Assembly (NCBI RefSeq): GCF_014692875.1 | Contig: NZ_CP061171.1 | Coordinates: 3,162,001-3,226,000 of the forward strand | Source: Pedobacter riviphilus | GTDB lineage: Bacteria > Bacteroidota > Bacteroidia > Sphingobacteriales > Sphingobacteriaceae | Direction: 5' to 3' | DNA length: 64,000 nucleotides | The notes under the pieces: model-generated | The model's database searches: none | Told to the model about the DNA's origin: nothing | What the model saw: the letters and a program-made list of their open reading frames with translations, nothing else | Position numbers and translations under genes: made by a program | Shown: piece by piece, positions 39,099 to 49,018 of the stretch | How the letters are laid out: the number at the start of each line of letters is the position of its first letter | Numbering within the stretch: the stretch's first letter is position 1

Positions 39099-40295
39099 TT
39101 ATAAATACCAGTTTTTATAGCGCATTAACGCCTCTAGATAGTAATAATCGGCGTAACTCAATGGAACGTCGACTTCTGATTTCAAGGGTAAAGCCCCTGT
39201 GCTGTGCATGAGCAAAAACCCGCCGTTTTCGCCCGGCTTTGCAGTATATGATTCAGATGAAAGTGAAACGATCATTTTCTTTGCTTCACCTACATATAAT
39301 TTTCGCTCGCTTTTTGTTGCGTACTGCCCTAATTCCAACAAAGCAGAGGCAATAACCGCAGCGGCGGATGCATCACGGTAAGTATCTGGAATATTAGGTG
39401 CGTTAAAATCCCAGTATGGAACCTGATCGGCAGGCATATTCGGATGATTAATGATAAATTTAGCGATGTTTTTTGCCTGATTTAGATATTGTTTGTTTTT
39501 GGTAAAACGGTACATCATGGTATAACCGTATAATCCCCAGCCCTGGCCACGGCTCCAGGCCGATTCGTCGAATGCGCCTTGAGCAGTACCTCTTTTAAGT
39601 ACTTTGCCTGTAGTCATATCGTAATCTACTACATGGTAAGAGCTATAATTTGATCTGAAATGGTTTTTAAGCGAAGTATCGGCATGATTAATGGCAATTT
39701 TCTTGTATTTTGGATCACCACCATGATCTGATACCCATGCCAGTAACTCCAGGTTCATCATATTATCAATAATAACAGGGCCTTTCCACTGTTTACTACT
39801 ATTCCACGATTGGATTACTTTAGCAGCCGGACGGTAGCGTGTGGCCAACGAGGCTGCAGCGGTATCGATAGTTGGCTTATATAGTTTATTACCTGTAATG
39901 CGGTAGGCATTGCCAAAACTACAGAACATCATAAAACCTAAATCGTGGTTTCCGGTATAATGTTTCTCCTGCTCTAGTATAGCCAGGCGTTTTTCTGCTT
40001 CTTTTAAGGTACTGGAGTCCTTGGTATATTCGTAAATATAGAGTAGCGAACCTGGGTAAAAACCACTGCACCACCATTTAGTATCGCTCGTTTCCAGTTT
40101 ATTATTTTTTGAATAATAGGTTTTCGGCATGCGGTCTGCCGGTGTGTTTTTGGCCAGTAATTGATATTGTTTCTGAGCAAATGCAAACTGCTTGTCGAGC
40201 AAGGTTTTCATTTCTTTTTTCTCATCAGCTGCCTGTTGTGCATGAGCAATTACTGTTGTAGCCAGAAAACATATGGCGCACAATAATTTCTTCAT
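39099..40295 (-). CDS. GH88 unsaturated glucuronyl hydrolase, secreted
   Basis: A 398-residue protein with a signal peptide to VIAHAQQ. The GH88 alpha6/alpha6 features are visible: WWCSGFYPGSLLYIYEYT, HDLGFMMFCSFGNAYRIT with an Asp candidate, IIDNMMNLELLAW with the second Asp, SAWSRGQGWGLYGYTMMYRF and the late DASAAAVIASALLELGQY. GH88 removes 4,5-unsaturated uronic acid, classically from glycosaminoglycan lyase products. It heads a two-gene operon with DUF2264, which starts 9 bp later, and lies downstream of proposed HTCS site C. The resemblance to GH105-DUF2264 suggests two parallel branches of one pathway. Confidence 0.92.
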   Translation of the reverse strand: MKKLLCAICFLATTVIAHAQQAADEKKEMKTLLDKQFAFAQKQYQLLAKNTPADRMPKTYYSKNNKLETSDTKWWCSGFYPGSLLYIYEYTKDSSTLKEAEKRLAILEQEKHYTGNHDLGFMMFCSFGNAYRITGNKLYKPTIDTAAASLATRYRPAAKVIQSWNSSKQWKGPVIIDNMMNLELLAWVSDHGGDPKYKKIAINHADTSLKNHFRSNYSSYHVVDYDMTTGKVLKRGTAQGAFDESAWSRGQGWGLYGYTMMYRFTKNKQYLNQAKNIAKFIINHPNMPADQVPYWDFNAPNIPDTYRDASAAAVIASALLELGQYATKSERKLYVGEAKKMIVSLSSESYTAKPGENGGFLLMHSTGALPLKSEVDVPLSYADYYYLEALMRYKNWYL

Positions 40296-40394
40296 CGTTT
40301 AGGTAAGTTAGTATAATTCATTTTGTGTTAAGCCTTAACATAGGCTTTGATGTTGGTTGTGGCAAATTTGTGCTTTTACAAGTTTAAAAGAGGT

Positions 40395-40428
40395 GAAAAT
40401 CATAAATGATATGGTAGAAAATCTGTAA
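40395..40428 (-). promoter_or_regulatory. Proposed HTCS operator, site C (GH88-DUF2264 operon)
   Basis: The boxes GAAAATCATAAA (40395-40406) and GAAAATCTGTAA (40417-40428) are 22 bp apart, 100 bp upstream of the GH88 start. One or two mismatches per box relative to site B. Confidence 0.55.
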
Positions 40429-40510
40429 TCAACTACATTTTTCGGGTATATTTTACATCAAACTATTTTACAGACCATATTTTATGCTACCCACCGTTTT
40501 TAAAAAACAA

Positions 40511-40531
40511 TGCCTACTTGGCTTGTAGGCA
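40511..40531 (-). terminator. Possible terminator downstream of the efflux operon
   Basis: Stem TGCCTAC / GTAGGCA, followed on the minus strand by TTGTTTTTT. It lies about 230 bp beyond the last efflux gene. The sequence between (40532-40764) holds nothing else recognisable. Confidence 0.55.
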
Positions 40532-40764
40532 ATTTTCCTCGTGTTCCGCTTTTACACTTCTGCCCAATGTCATTAAGTTAAGCCCCCGACAAAAGTAGAT
40601 GTAACTTAACCACAGATAAAAAGGATTAAAAACGCCCAACTTAATGAATTGGATAACACCACAGCCTGGGCTAAATGGCTAAAACAGCCATTCATTTTTT
40701 AGGGGGCTGCAAGGTACACCTACACTGTTTGTAAACCTGATAGCATCCCAATAAAAAGATACGA

Positions 40765-42039
40765 TCAAATATCCCAAATTCCGGCAGCTCGCTCCAACTC
40801 TACCCAGGCCCTTGCATAGTTTGCCTGTGCACTATAATAAGCCTGCTGTGTATCGCTATAGATTCTCCGCGCAATCAGCACCTCAAGCAAAGAAGTTTCG
40901 CCTCTTTTATAACTGTATATTTTGGCATCCAATACTTTTTTCCCTTCACTTAATAAACCATTTTGGTATCGCACAACCTGCTTTTGAGCAGCCAGATAAC
41001 TAAAATAGGCTTGTGCCACTTCTGATCTGATTTGCTGCAAAACGCTTTCATATCTTAATCCAGCCTGCTGAATGGTGAAACGGGCAGCTTTGAGATCGCC
41101 TTTGTACCGGTTTGAAAACTTCAAAGGAAAGCTAATGCCTACATTAACAGTTTTGTGATAAGGTGTGGGCGCTATTTCATTTATTGAAACACCATTAAAC
41201 TGTAAACCTGCATTGATCCCTAAATCAGTTACCCGGTTTGCCTTTACCAGCGCAAGCCCCTTATCAGCCACCGTTTTACTATTTGTTGCCGCAATAGCAT
41301 CAGCACGCAAATGCTGGGCCTGTTCTATTAGCGATTCCAAATTTAAAGTACGCGTTAAATTTTCAAAATTTGCCGCAGGACAGATCAGCGTATCGGGGTT
41401 TTTCTTGCCAGCAAAGGTACCCATTACCAGACGTGCATTTTGCCAGTTAGCCTCATACTGATCAATACCGCTGAGCAGGTTGTTAGCCTCTAACTTAGAT
41501 TGCCTGGCATCGGTTTGAGAAATGGAACCAAGTTGATAACGGATAGAATCCGCATCGGCAATCTGTTTCACAATGAGATAAGATTGTTGCTGCAACCGCA
41601 GCAAATACTGCTGTTCAACGGCATTGTAATAAGCGATGGCTGCATCAGCACGTAAATTGCGTAAATAATCGAGCAGTACAGCCTTATTTAACTCGGTTTC
41701 ACTTTTTGCGAGTGCAATCCGGGCCGTTCTCTTACCACCTAATTCAAGTGTGGTAGATAAACCAAAGCTTACACCCTGCCCCAATTTTAACTTTTTCTGC
41801 TGATTATCAAATACTCCTGTAGAAAACTCGGGATCTGGAAAAACCCGCGCACTTTCTATGCCTGCTTCGGCAATACTTACATCATATTTCTGGGCGGCAT
41901 AACCAATATTCTCTCGGCCAACCAGATTCAAATACTGTTGCATCGACATTTCGGATACAGCGGGTAAAGTGTTTTTTTGTGCATATACCCGTGTTAAACT
42001 CAGCACGGAAAGCACTGGAATTAAATATTTTAAATTCAT
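40765..42039 (-). CDS. CusC/TolC-like outer-membrane efflux protein
   Basis: A 424-residue protein with a signal peptide (TRVYAQKN). It is built of long helices typical of the outer-membrane efflux family, with two related halves: for example DAAIAYYNAVEQQYLLRLQQQSYL and SEVAQAYFSYLAAQKQVVRYQ, and GISFPLKFSNRYKGDLKAA. It forms the outer channel of an RND pump and follows the pump gene by 2 bp, as the last gene of the operon. Confidence 0.9.
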   Translation of the reverse strand: MNLKYLIPVLSVLSLTRVYAQKNTLPAVSEMSMQQYLNLVGRENIGYAAQKYDVSIAEAGIESARVFPDPEFSTGVFDNQQKKLKLGQGVSFGLSTTLELGGKRTARIALAKSETELNKAVLLDYLRNLRADAAIAYYNAVEQQYLLRLQQQSYLIVKQIADADSIRYQLGSISQTDARQSKLEANNLLSGIDQYEANWQNARLVMGTFAGKKNPDTLICPAANFENLTRTLNLESLIEQAQHLRADAIAATNSKTVADKGLALVKANRVTDLGINAGLQFNGVSINEIAPTPYHKTVNVGISFPLKFSNRYKGDLKAARFTIQQAGLRYESVLQQIRSEVAQAYFSYLAAQKQVVRYQNGLLSEGKKVLDAKIYSYKRGETSLLEVLIARRIYSDTQQAYYSAQANYARAWVELERAAGIWDI

Positions 42040-42041
42040 GA

Positions 42042-45000
42042 TTATAGATTGATGGGTGGATTAAAATCGTTTTTACCCCATTTACTTTCTGATAGATAAT
42101 AAAGGGCTGGCAGTACAAAAAGGGTAAGTGCAGTGGCTGCAAACAGGCCATACACAATTACCGTGGCTAAAGGGCGTTGTACATCAGAGCCAATGCCTGT
42201 AGCCAGGGAGGCTGGCAAAAGGCCGAGTGCCGCAACGCTGGCCGTCATTAATACCGGCCTGAAGCGGTCTTTAGCACCTAAAATCACGGCCTGGAGCAAT
42301 TGATAACCTGCCTTACGGAGATCGTTGATGTGCGAAACCAAAATAACGCCGTTTTGGATAGCAACTCCAAAGAGTGCAATAAAACCAACTGCCGATGATA
42401 CGTTTAACGTCATGCCCCTTAGGTTAAGGGCCAGCATTCCGCCAAAAAGTGCCAATGGTACAACGCCTAAAATTAGGCCCGCCTGCCTGAATTTGCCAAA
42501 GGCACCATATAACAGCAGAAACATAATAGCCAATGCCAGGGGTACAACCAGTGCTAATTTTGCATAAGCACGGTTTTGGTTTTCGAACTGGCCGCCCCAC
42601 TCAATGTTATATTTTTCGGTATCATATTTTACATCTTTGTTAATTTTAGACTGCGCGGCTTTAAGGAAAGTACTCAGATCAGTTCCCCTTAAATTTAGCC
42701 TTACCGTGAGTTGCCTCCGGTTCATTTCCCTTGAAATGGAACTTTCGCCCAGGTCGGTTTTAATATCAGCAACCTGCGATAGCGGTATCAATGCGCCGGT
42801 TGAAGCATGTAACATCAGGTTGGCAATTTTATCAGGCGTATCTCTACTGGTTTCCTTATACCGACATATTACATCATAAACCCGATCACCGGCAAATACC
42901 TGCGATATCGCCTTACCTCCAATGGCAACCTCTACCAATTGGGCCACATCGTTCATGTTTAAGCCATACCTCGCTACCGCATCGCGGTTTATCCTGATCT
43001 GCAATTGAGGCAATGGCGGTTCCTGATCAATGGCAATATCTACCGCTCCTTTTACCTGCTGTAAGGTGTGCACTACCTGCTCGGTAATGCGTCTGGTTTC
43101 TTTAAAATCTTCGCCAAAAACCTTTACTACCAGTTCGCTATGGGCACCAGCTATTTTATCCATCACCCCATCAATCATAGGTTGGGTAAAGGCAATTGAA
43201 TAACCGGGCAAAGTAGCATATTCTTTAGCAAGTTCTTCTATCAGATCGGCTTTGCTATATCCATGCTTCCACTCGGCATAGGGTTTTAAACCAACAGAAA
43301 CTTCAAAGTGCGAGGGGGTAAAATAATCGGTACCCTCATCATTACGCCCTGCCTGTACATTTACATAGGTAATTTCTGGATGTTTTAATGTAGCTTGCCT
43401 TAACGCATTGCTCATTTCTTTCGATTTTTCAAGTGTAACACCGGGAGGGAGCGATACCTGTAACCAAATTGATCCTTCATCCAATGGCGGAAGAAAATCC
43501 TTGCCAACTGTTGCCGAGAATAGCACTGCCCCACCAGTATAATTACCAGGGGCAAAAATATTTTTTTTGGCTTCGCGAGTATTTTAGCTACACGCTGCTC
43601 ATACCAGAACGAAAGTTTTTCAAGCCATTTGTTGTGGTAAATTTTGCCAGGTTTTTTATATATCACATAAGCCAGTCCAGGAATAAGCAATAATGCAACG
43701 GCCAAAGCCCCCAGCAAAGCATAACCTACTGTAAACGCCATTGGGGTAAAAAGTTTCTTTTCTACACGCTCAAAAGAAAATAAGGGAAGATAGGCCGTTA
43801 TGATGATGATAGTGGAAAACAAGATAGGTTTAGCTACGGCCAGTGCCCTTTTACCAATCGAAACCTCTTCAAACGGCTCATCAGGATTTTCTTCCCTTTT
43901 TTTGAGAATGGTTTCGAGCATCACAATTGCACCATCAACAATAATCCCAAAATCTATAGCCCCCAAAGAAAGGAGATTAGCCGGAATTTTGGTAAAATGC
44001 ATTAATATAAAAGCAATAAGCAGCGATACAGGCACCGTAATGGCCACAATTAATGCGCCCCGCCAGCTTCCTAAAAAGATAATAAGTACTACAATAACCA
44101 GCCCCATCCCTCTAAAAGTGTATGCGAAACGGTATTAAGTGTAGTATTTACAAGGTTAGTCCTGTCGAGATAAGGGCGTATACGCACCCCTTCAGGTAGA
44201 ATATTTTTATTCAGCTCATCAACCGCTTTATGTATACCGGTAAGTACAGCCGATGGATTTTGGCCTTTTAACATCACCACAATACCTTCAATACCATCAT
44301 CGTAATTTACTTTACGATCAGTATAGCCTAATATCCCTTTACGTTCCAGTGTGCCATATTTTAGTTCGCCAAGGTCTTTTACAAAAACCGGCACACCTTT
44401 AACCGACTTTACCACCACATCGCCCAGCGCAGGTAAATCTTTTACCAAACCGATTCCCCTGATTACGTAACCCTGCTCTCCCCTGTTTAAAATGCTACCG
44501 CCGGCATTTGCATTATTACTGCTAATGGCTGTTTGCACATCTGTTAGCGCAACCTGGTACTGCGTTAGTTTATCCGGATCGATCTCTACCTGGTATTGCG
44601 TAGTGATCCCACCGAAATTAGTTACATCTGCCACGCCCTGAACCTGCTTTATTTTGGGGATAATTACCCAGTTTTGCAGATCGGTGAGTGCTCTGAGGTC
44701 GCGGTTTTTACTTTCGATAATGTAGCGGTAAATTTCGCCAGTTGGCGAAGTAAGCGGATCTAGTCCTGGAGCTGCACCAAATGGCAGGCTTACACCAGAT
44801 AACCTCTCCTGAATACGCTGACGGGCCCAGTAATCATCTACCCCGTCATCAAAAACCATTGTTACAAGCGAAAGCCCGAAAAGACTCCTGCTACGCATCA
44901 CATGCATGCCAGGTAAACCGTTTAATGCCCGCTCGATGGGAATAGTAATTTGTTGCTCTACTTCTTCAGCAGCTAAACCAGGCACCTGCGTAACCACCTG

Positions 45001-45138
45001 CGAGGTTACATCGGCAATATCCGGATAAGCTTCAATAGCCAGTTGTTTCCACGAATAATAACCAAATACACCCAGAAGGATAAATAAGGCTACAAAAAGC
45101 CAGCGCTTCTTAATTGCGGTAAAAATAAGTTGTTTCAT
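42042..45138 (-). CDS. CusA/CzcA-type RND heavy-metal efflux pump (two frameshifts)
   Basis: Reconstructed length is about 1030 residues, normal for the family. Motifs: PDIADVTSQVVTQVPGLAAEEVEQQITIPIERAL at the start, DYWARQRIQERL, LGAIDFGIIVDGAIVMLE in the membrane, and VGFIALFGVAIQNGVILVSHI near the end. The transmembrane acidic residues of proton-driven RND pumps are present in the FGIIVDGAIV segment. The gene is split into three frames by deletions in C runs at 44108-44110 and 43529-43532; one added base in each restores LLEGMGLVIVVLI and ILVGAVLFSATVGKDF. It belongs to the heavy-metal (Czc/Cus-like) subgroup; the metal is not determined. Confidence 0.9.
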
Positions 45139-45156
45139 TATAAATAAATTGAAATA

Positions 45157-46287
45157 TTATGGCTTGGCCTGCAATAAATAGAAGCCGCCTGCTGATACGA
45201 TTTTTTCGCCCTTTTTAAGTCCCGATTTAATGATTACCAAATTTGCCGTACTGGCACCGGTCTCCACTTTTCGCCGCTCGTATTTACCATCTGCATCAAT
45301 TACAAAGACAAAACTAGCTCCGTTCATCTGTAATAATGCTTTGCTTGGGATAGCAATTACGGCACCCGGCGGAGCTAAAAAATCTACATTAACATACATG
45401 CCCGGTTTTAACAGCAGATGTTCGTTTTCACATTCTATAAATACTGCAATGCTTCTGGTTTCTTCATCAACCATAGGGGCAATCCGGTATATCTTTGCCT
45501 TTAATTTTTTACCGGGTATTGCGGCAATTTCAATTTCACAAGCGCCGTTTTCGTGGATATATTGAATGTCTTTTTCTTTTACCTGCCCAACAACCCATAC
45601 CTTCGATAGGTTGGCTATAGTAGCCACGCTGGCCGCATCATCTTTGATAAACTGGCCCAAAACCACCTTATTTTCTATTACTTCGCCTTTAATGGGCGAA
45701 TAAACTGTTAATGGCTGTCCTAATGATAATTTTTCGGGATCTGCTTTAAAAATCTTAATGCCGATTAAAGCATTTTCGTATTCCTTTTTCTCCACATCAA
45801 AAGCTGTTTGGGCCTCTTCGAGCTCCTTCTGGATACCCACACCATGGGCCATTAAATCCTTTTGACGTTTTAAAACACGTTCGGCCTGTTGCATCTGCGA
45901 CTTCTCCTGAAAGAAAACCTTTTGTGCCGTAATAAAATCAGGCGAACTGATCTCAAACAAAGGTGTCTCGGCTGTTGTTTTCATTCCGGGTTTTAGAAAC
46001 GACCGGGTTACGCGCCCTTGAAACGGTGGGGCAATTTCGGCGTATTGGGTAGGGATTGCTTTTACTGTTCCGGCGGTAACCACCTGCTGAGAATAAGAAA
46101 TCGTGTCTACCAGGCTTTCTTTTAACCTTGCTTTTATCGGATCGTGATCCGGAACAATAACCAAGTTATCTTTTTCACTGATGCCTATAGAGGCTTGCAC
46201 GGATGGCTGTTGTTTGCAGGATACAAATATGGCCACGATACCAGCCAAAATAATTGATGCAAAATGAGGGTTGTTTTTTAGTTTCAT
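45157..46287 (-). CDS. CusB-like membrane fusion (periplasmic adaptor) protein
   Basis: A 376-residue lipoprotein-like adaptor (signal to FVSCKQQ). It has a beta-barrel/lipoyl part (PPFQGRVTRSFLKPGM, SPIKGEVIENKVV), a helical hairpin (EKSQMQQAERVLKRQKDLMAHGV), and the membrane-proximal end FVIDADGKYERRKVETGAS. It joins the inner pump to the outer channel. It starts 31 bp after the MgtC-type gene and is followed by the pump gene. No Met-rich metal-binding N-terminal segment as in E. coli CusB is seen. Confidence 0.9.
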   Translation of the reverse strand: MKLKNNPHFASIILAGIVAIFVSCKQQPSVQASIGISEKDNLVIVPDHDPIKARLKESLVDTISYSQQVVTAGTVKAIPTQYAEIAPPFQGRVTRSFLKPGMKTTAETPLFEISSPDFITAQKVFFQEKSQMQQAERVLKRQKDLMAHGVGIQKELEEAQTAFDVEKKEYENALIGIKIFKADPEKLSLGQPLTVYSPIKGEVIENKVVLGQFIKDDAASVATIANLSKVWVVGQVKEKDIQYIHENGACEIEIAAIPGKKLKAKIYRIAPMVDEETRSIAVFIECENEHLLLKPGMYVNVDFLAPPGAVIAIPSKALLQMNGASFVFVIDADGKYERRKVETGASTANLVIIKSGLKKGEKIVSAGGFYLLQAKP

Positions 46288-46318
46288 ATCTATGTGATTA
46301 TTTGACGAAGGCGATTAT

Positions 46319-47020
46319 TTACAGGTCATTTTCATCACCGGCCTTGTTCCAGCTGATTTCTGATACCTGCTGTTCGATTGTTAAGCGGCCCGCGATCTTT
46401 TCCATTAGTGCATCTTCATTGCTGTTGGCAAATATTTCGGCGGTAATAATGGCAATCGAAGGGTTTACATCATCGGTACTTTTTAACGAGCGCAACAAAA
46501 GTTTACTGTCATTACCGGTAAACTGCAATAGCAATACCCTTAAATGGTTTTCTACATCCTGCCGGCATTTAATAATCAGTACATATGGTACGGGTACGTG
46601 TGTGTTTTTGAGTGGGAGACGGCTTAGTTTTACACCAAGCGGGCGCATGATCATGTGTGTAAGAATAATCAATGTGGTAAAAAAACCAGCTTCCATGATA
46701 AAGCCGGTACCGCAGGATGCACCTACTGCTGCTGAGCACCATAAGGTTGCTGCAGTATTTAAGCCGCGTACATGGAGGCCATCTTTCATAATCACCCCTG
46801 CACCTAAAAATCCAATGCCGCTTACTACATAAGAGATTACCCTGCCAGCAGCATCGCCACCTTCTTTTACACCCAGGGTAACAAACATACAGGCGCCGAT
46901 ACAAACCAACATATTGGTGCGTAAACCTGCCATACGTTGCCGCCATTGCCGTTCGGTGCCAATGGCAGCACCTAAAATAAAGGCTATTATCAGCCTGATC
47001 GAGAAGTCAAAAAAAGTCAT
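46319..47020 (-). CDS. MgtC/SapB-family inner-membrane protein
   Basis: A 233-residue protein. The N-terminal part has about five membrane helices with MgtC signature segments RLIIAFILGAAIGTERQWRQRMAGLRTNMLVC and GIGFLGAGVIMKDGLHVRGLNTAATLWCSAAVG. The C-terminal soluble domain is about 90 residues (HVPVPYVLIIKCRQD onwards). MgtC-type proteins act in magnesium homeostasis and in regulating ATP synthase. Its position as first gene of a heavy-metal efflux operon (31 bp before the adaptor) suggests a role in metal-ion stress here. A stem-loop lies directly upstream. Confidence 0.88.
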   Translation of the reverse strand: MTFFDFSIRLIIAFILGAAIGTERQWRQRMAGLRTNMLVCIGACMFVTLGVKEGGDAAGRVISYVVSGIGFLGAGVIMKDGLHVRGLNTAATLWCSAAVGASCGTGFIMEAGFFTTLIILTHMIMRPLGVKLSRLPLKNTHVPVPYVLIIKCRQDVENHLRVLLLQFTGNDSKLLLRSLKSTDDVNPSIAIITAEIFANSNEDALMEKIAGRLTIEQQVSEISWNKAGDENDL

Positions 47021-47034
47021 AAATTTCTAATTAT

Positions 47035-47073
47035 GCCCTTACCAGGCATAAAAGAAACTTATACCTGCAGGGC
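47035..47073 (-). promoter_or_regulatory. Stem-loop in the leader of the MgtC-type gene
   Basis: The outer stem GCCCT / AGGGC and inner AGG-ATAA / TTAT-CCT form a bulged hairpin 14 bp upstream of the start codon, so it could affect ribosome access. There is no T run, so it is not a typical terminator. Function is a guess. Confidence 0.3.
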
Positions 47074-47629
47074 GGTTAAAATGTGGATAGTTACGGTATT
47101 TAAATAGGGGCCAGCGTCCATATATTTTCTTTGTTTTTTAATTGTGCTGCAAAAGTAAAACATGGCTTTTAAAGGCACTGTTAGAGGAGAAACAGAAATT
47201 TATTAGAAATTTATTAGAAAGGTTTTGTTATTCTGAGTGTAGCGAAGGATCTGCAAGAAATGCACCTGAAAAGTAAATAGTAAATAGATCTTTTGCAGTA
47301 GTGATAGACCGCGAAAAGTAGTCAATTGCGAGATACGAAGATAACCGAACGAAGTGAGCTCATGAATGCCTTTAAAAGCAACCGCTAAATGAATAATCTT
47401 ACAACGATTGCTATGCCCTATAGTAGTAGGGTTGCTTCGTCGTACTTCCCGCAAGCACGACTCTTTTTATTGGATTCTGCAAGGATAGTTTAACGCATCA
47501 CAGCCCAGAGGACAGTTCTATTAGCATCAGTAAATGATGAACCGGAAATACAGATAATAAAGAGATCCTTCGCTTAGGATGATAAAATTCTAAAGGAAGG
47601 AATAATTACTTTTCTATCGCACCGGATAA
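47074..47629. repeat. Intergenic repeats between the efflux operon and its likely regulators
   Basis: No gene. Left: TTGTTATTCTGAGTGTAGCGAAGGATCT (47225-47252); right, inverted: AGATCCTTCGCTTAGGATGATAAAA (47561-47587). Between them, TTGCTTCGTCGTACTTCC (47432-47449) is another motif of the kind common in Pedobacter-like spacers. A short tandem AGAAATTTATT repeat lies near 47195-47219. One to three repeated elements appear to be nested here. Confidence 0.55.
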
Positions 47630-48997
47630 CTAAACATGTGGAATTTCTACACTGAAAATGCTCCCCTCATTTATTACAGAACGAATTTGTATCGTACCAT
47701 GATGCATGGAAATGATTTTTTGGGTAAGCGATAAACCTATTCCATTTCCTGTTGTAAACGTTTTGTTATTGCCCCTGTAGAATGGAGTAAAAATATGGTG
47801 GATATCTTCAGGTGGAATTCCAATCCCGGTATCGGCAAAGCTTAACCTGATCATATCAGTACCAAAATCAATTTCTACCGCACATTGGTGATTAGATGAA
47901 AATTTGCAGGCATTTTCCATTAGGTTAATAAAGGCTATCTGAAGCAAATACTCGTTCCCGTTAACCAGAACATCGCCATCTTTTTCAATTTCACGGGTAA
48001 ACTGAATATCCACTTTATAAGCCTGATCGATTTTAAGCACCGCCTCGCGGGCGTCCATCAATAATTCATCAGCACGCTGTGTTTTCATGCTGATGGTATG
48101 CTGATCGTAACTGGCTTTGGCCAGATCAAGCAAACCGTTGGAGAGCCGCACCAGTCCCTGTGCATCGCTCAAAGCAAGCTTAATGATTTCCTGATATTCT
48201 TTTGTAGTACGTTCTTTAATCAACGCCAACTGCAGCTCGCCAACGATGGTAGATAAAGGCGTACGGAGTTCGTGCGAGATATTGCTCACAAAACTTTTTT
48301 GCCCATCAAATGATTGTGCCAGGCGATCGAGCATATGGTTAAAGGTACCGGCCAGTTCGCCGATCTCATCTTTTTCGTTTTTAACCTGAACCCGGTTGTG
48401 CAAATTTGTGGCCGTAATTTTAGCCACCTCCCCTATAATTCCGGTTACAGGCTTTAATGCACTTCCCACAAAATAATAGCCAGCTACTATTGTTAAACTA
48501 ATAATGATAATGAAAGAAACTATTAAAGCGTATTTAAGTTCCTGCAAGCGGCTTAAACCATATTGATCGTTTGCCGCAGCAGTAATTACATAGTTTTTTT
48601 GGTGGTGCTGGTAGAGTAACCCCACTACCTGTAATGAACCCTGCTCGAAGGTAATTTCTTTTTGCTGCACAATCTTATCGATCATTTTTTTGGTCTCTTT
48701 AACCTTGTCTATCTGCACCGCATCATGGTAAAGCAGGTTAAATGAGGTATCGTAAATGGCCACTTCTTCTTCAAAAAGCGAATTAGGGGCACTTTTATAA
48801 ATGAGCTGCAATACCTGGGCAGGAACTTTTGCGTCAAAAAGCAGGTTAGCTTTCATAACGGCTTCTTTTTTTAACTGCTTGTAATACTGATCTTTTCTAG
48901 TCTTAGCACTGTAAATGTAAACAAAGATGGCAAAGGCCAGAAGCAACGAAGCAAAAAGCGTAAAAAACAACAATAAGAGTTTTATCCTTATTTTCAT
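47630..48997 (-). CDS. Sensor histidine kinase (CusS-like)
   Basis: A 455-residue kinase. Two membrane helices (about residues 7-27 and 160-180) bracket a periplasmic domain, followed by HAMP (TNLHNRVQVKNEKDEIGELA), HisKA (FVSNISHELRTPLSTIVGEL, His about residue 248) and HATPase with NLMENACKFS, FADTGIGIPPEDI and GNGIGLSL. Its gene starts 21 bp after the response regulator stop, forming an operon. It lies upstream of the efflux operon on the same strand and is a reasonable metal sensor by analogy with CusRS. Confidence 0.92.
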   Translation of the reverse strand: MKIRIKLLLLFFTLFASLLLAFAIFVYIYSAKTRKDQYYKQLKKEAVMKANLLFDAKVPAQVLQLIYKSAPNSLFEEEVAIYDTSFNLLYHDAVQIDKVKETKKMIDKIVQQKEITFEQGSLQVVGLLYQHHQKNYVITAAANDQYGLSRLQELKYALIVSFIIIISLTIVAGYYFVGSALKPVTGIIGEVAKITATNLHNRVQVKNEKDEIGELAGTFNHMLDRLAQSFDGQKSFVSNISHELRTPLSTIVGELQLALIKERTTKEYQEIIKLALSDAQGLVRLSNGLLDLAKASYDQHTISMKTQRADELLMDAREAVLKIDQAYKVDIQFTREIEKDGDVLVNGNEYLLQIAFINLMENACKFSSNHQCAVEIDFGTDMIRLSFADTGIGIPPEDIHHIFTPFYRGNNKTFTTGNGIGLSLTQKIISMHHGTIQIRSVINEGSIFSVEIPHV

Positions 48998-49018
48998 TTT
49001 CAGGCATCAATTATGTGT

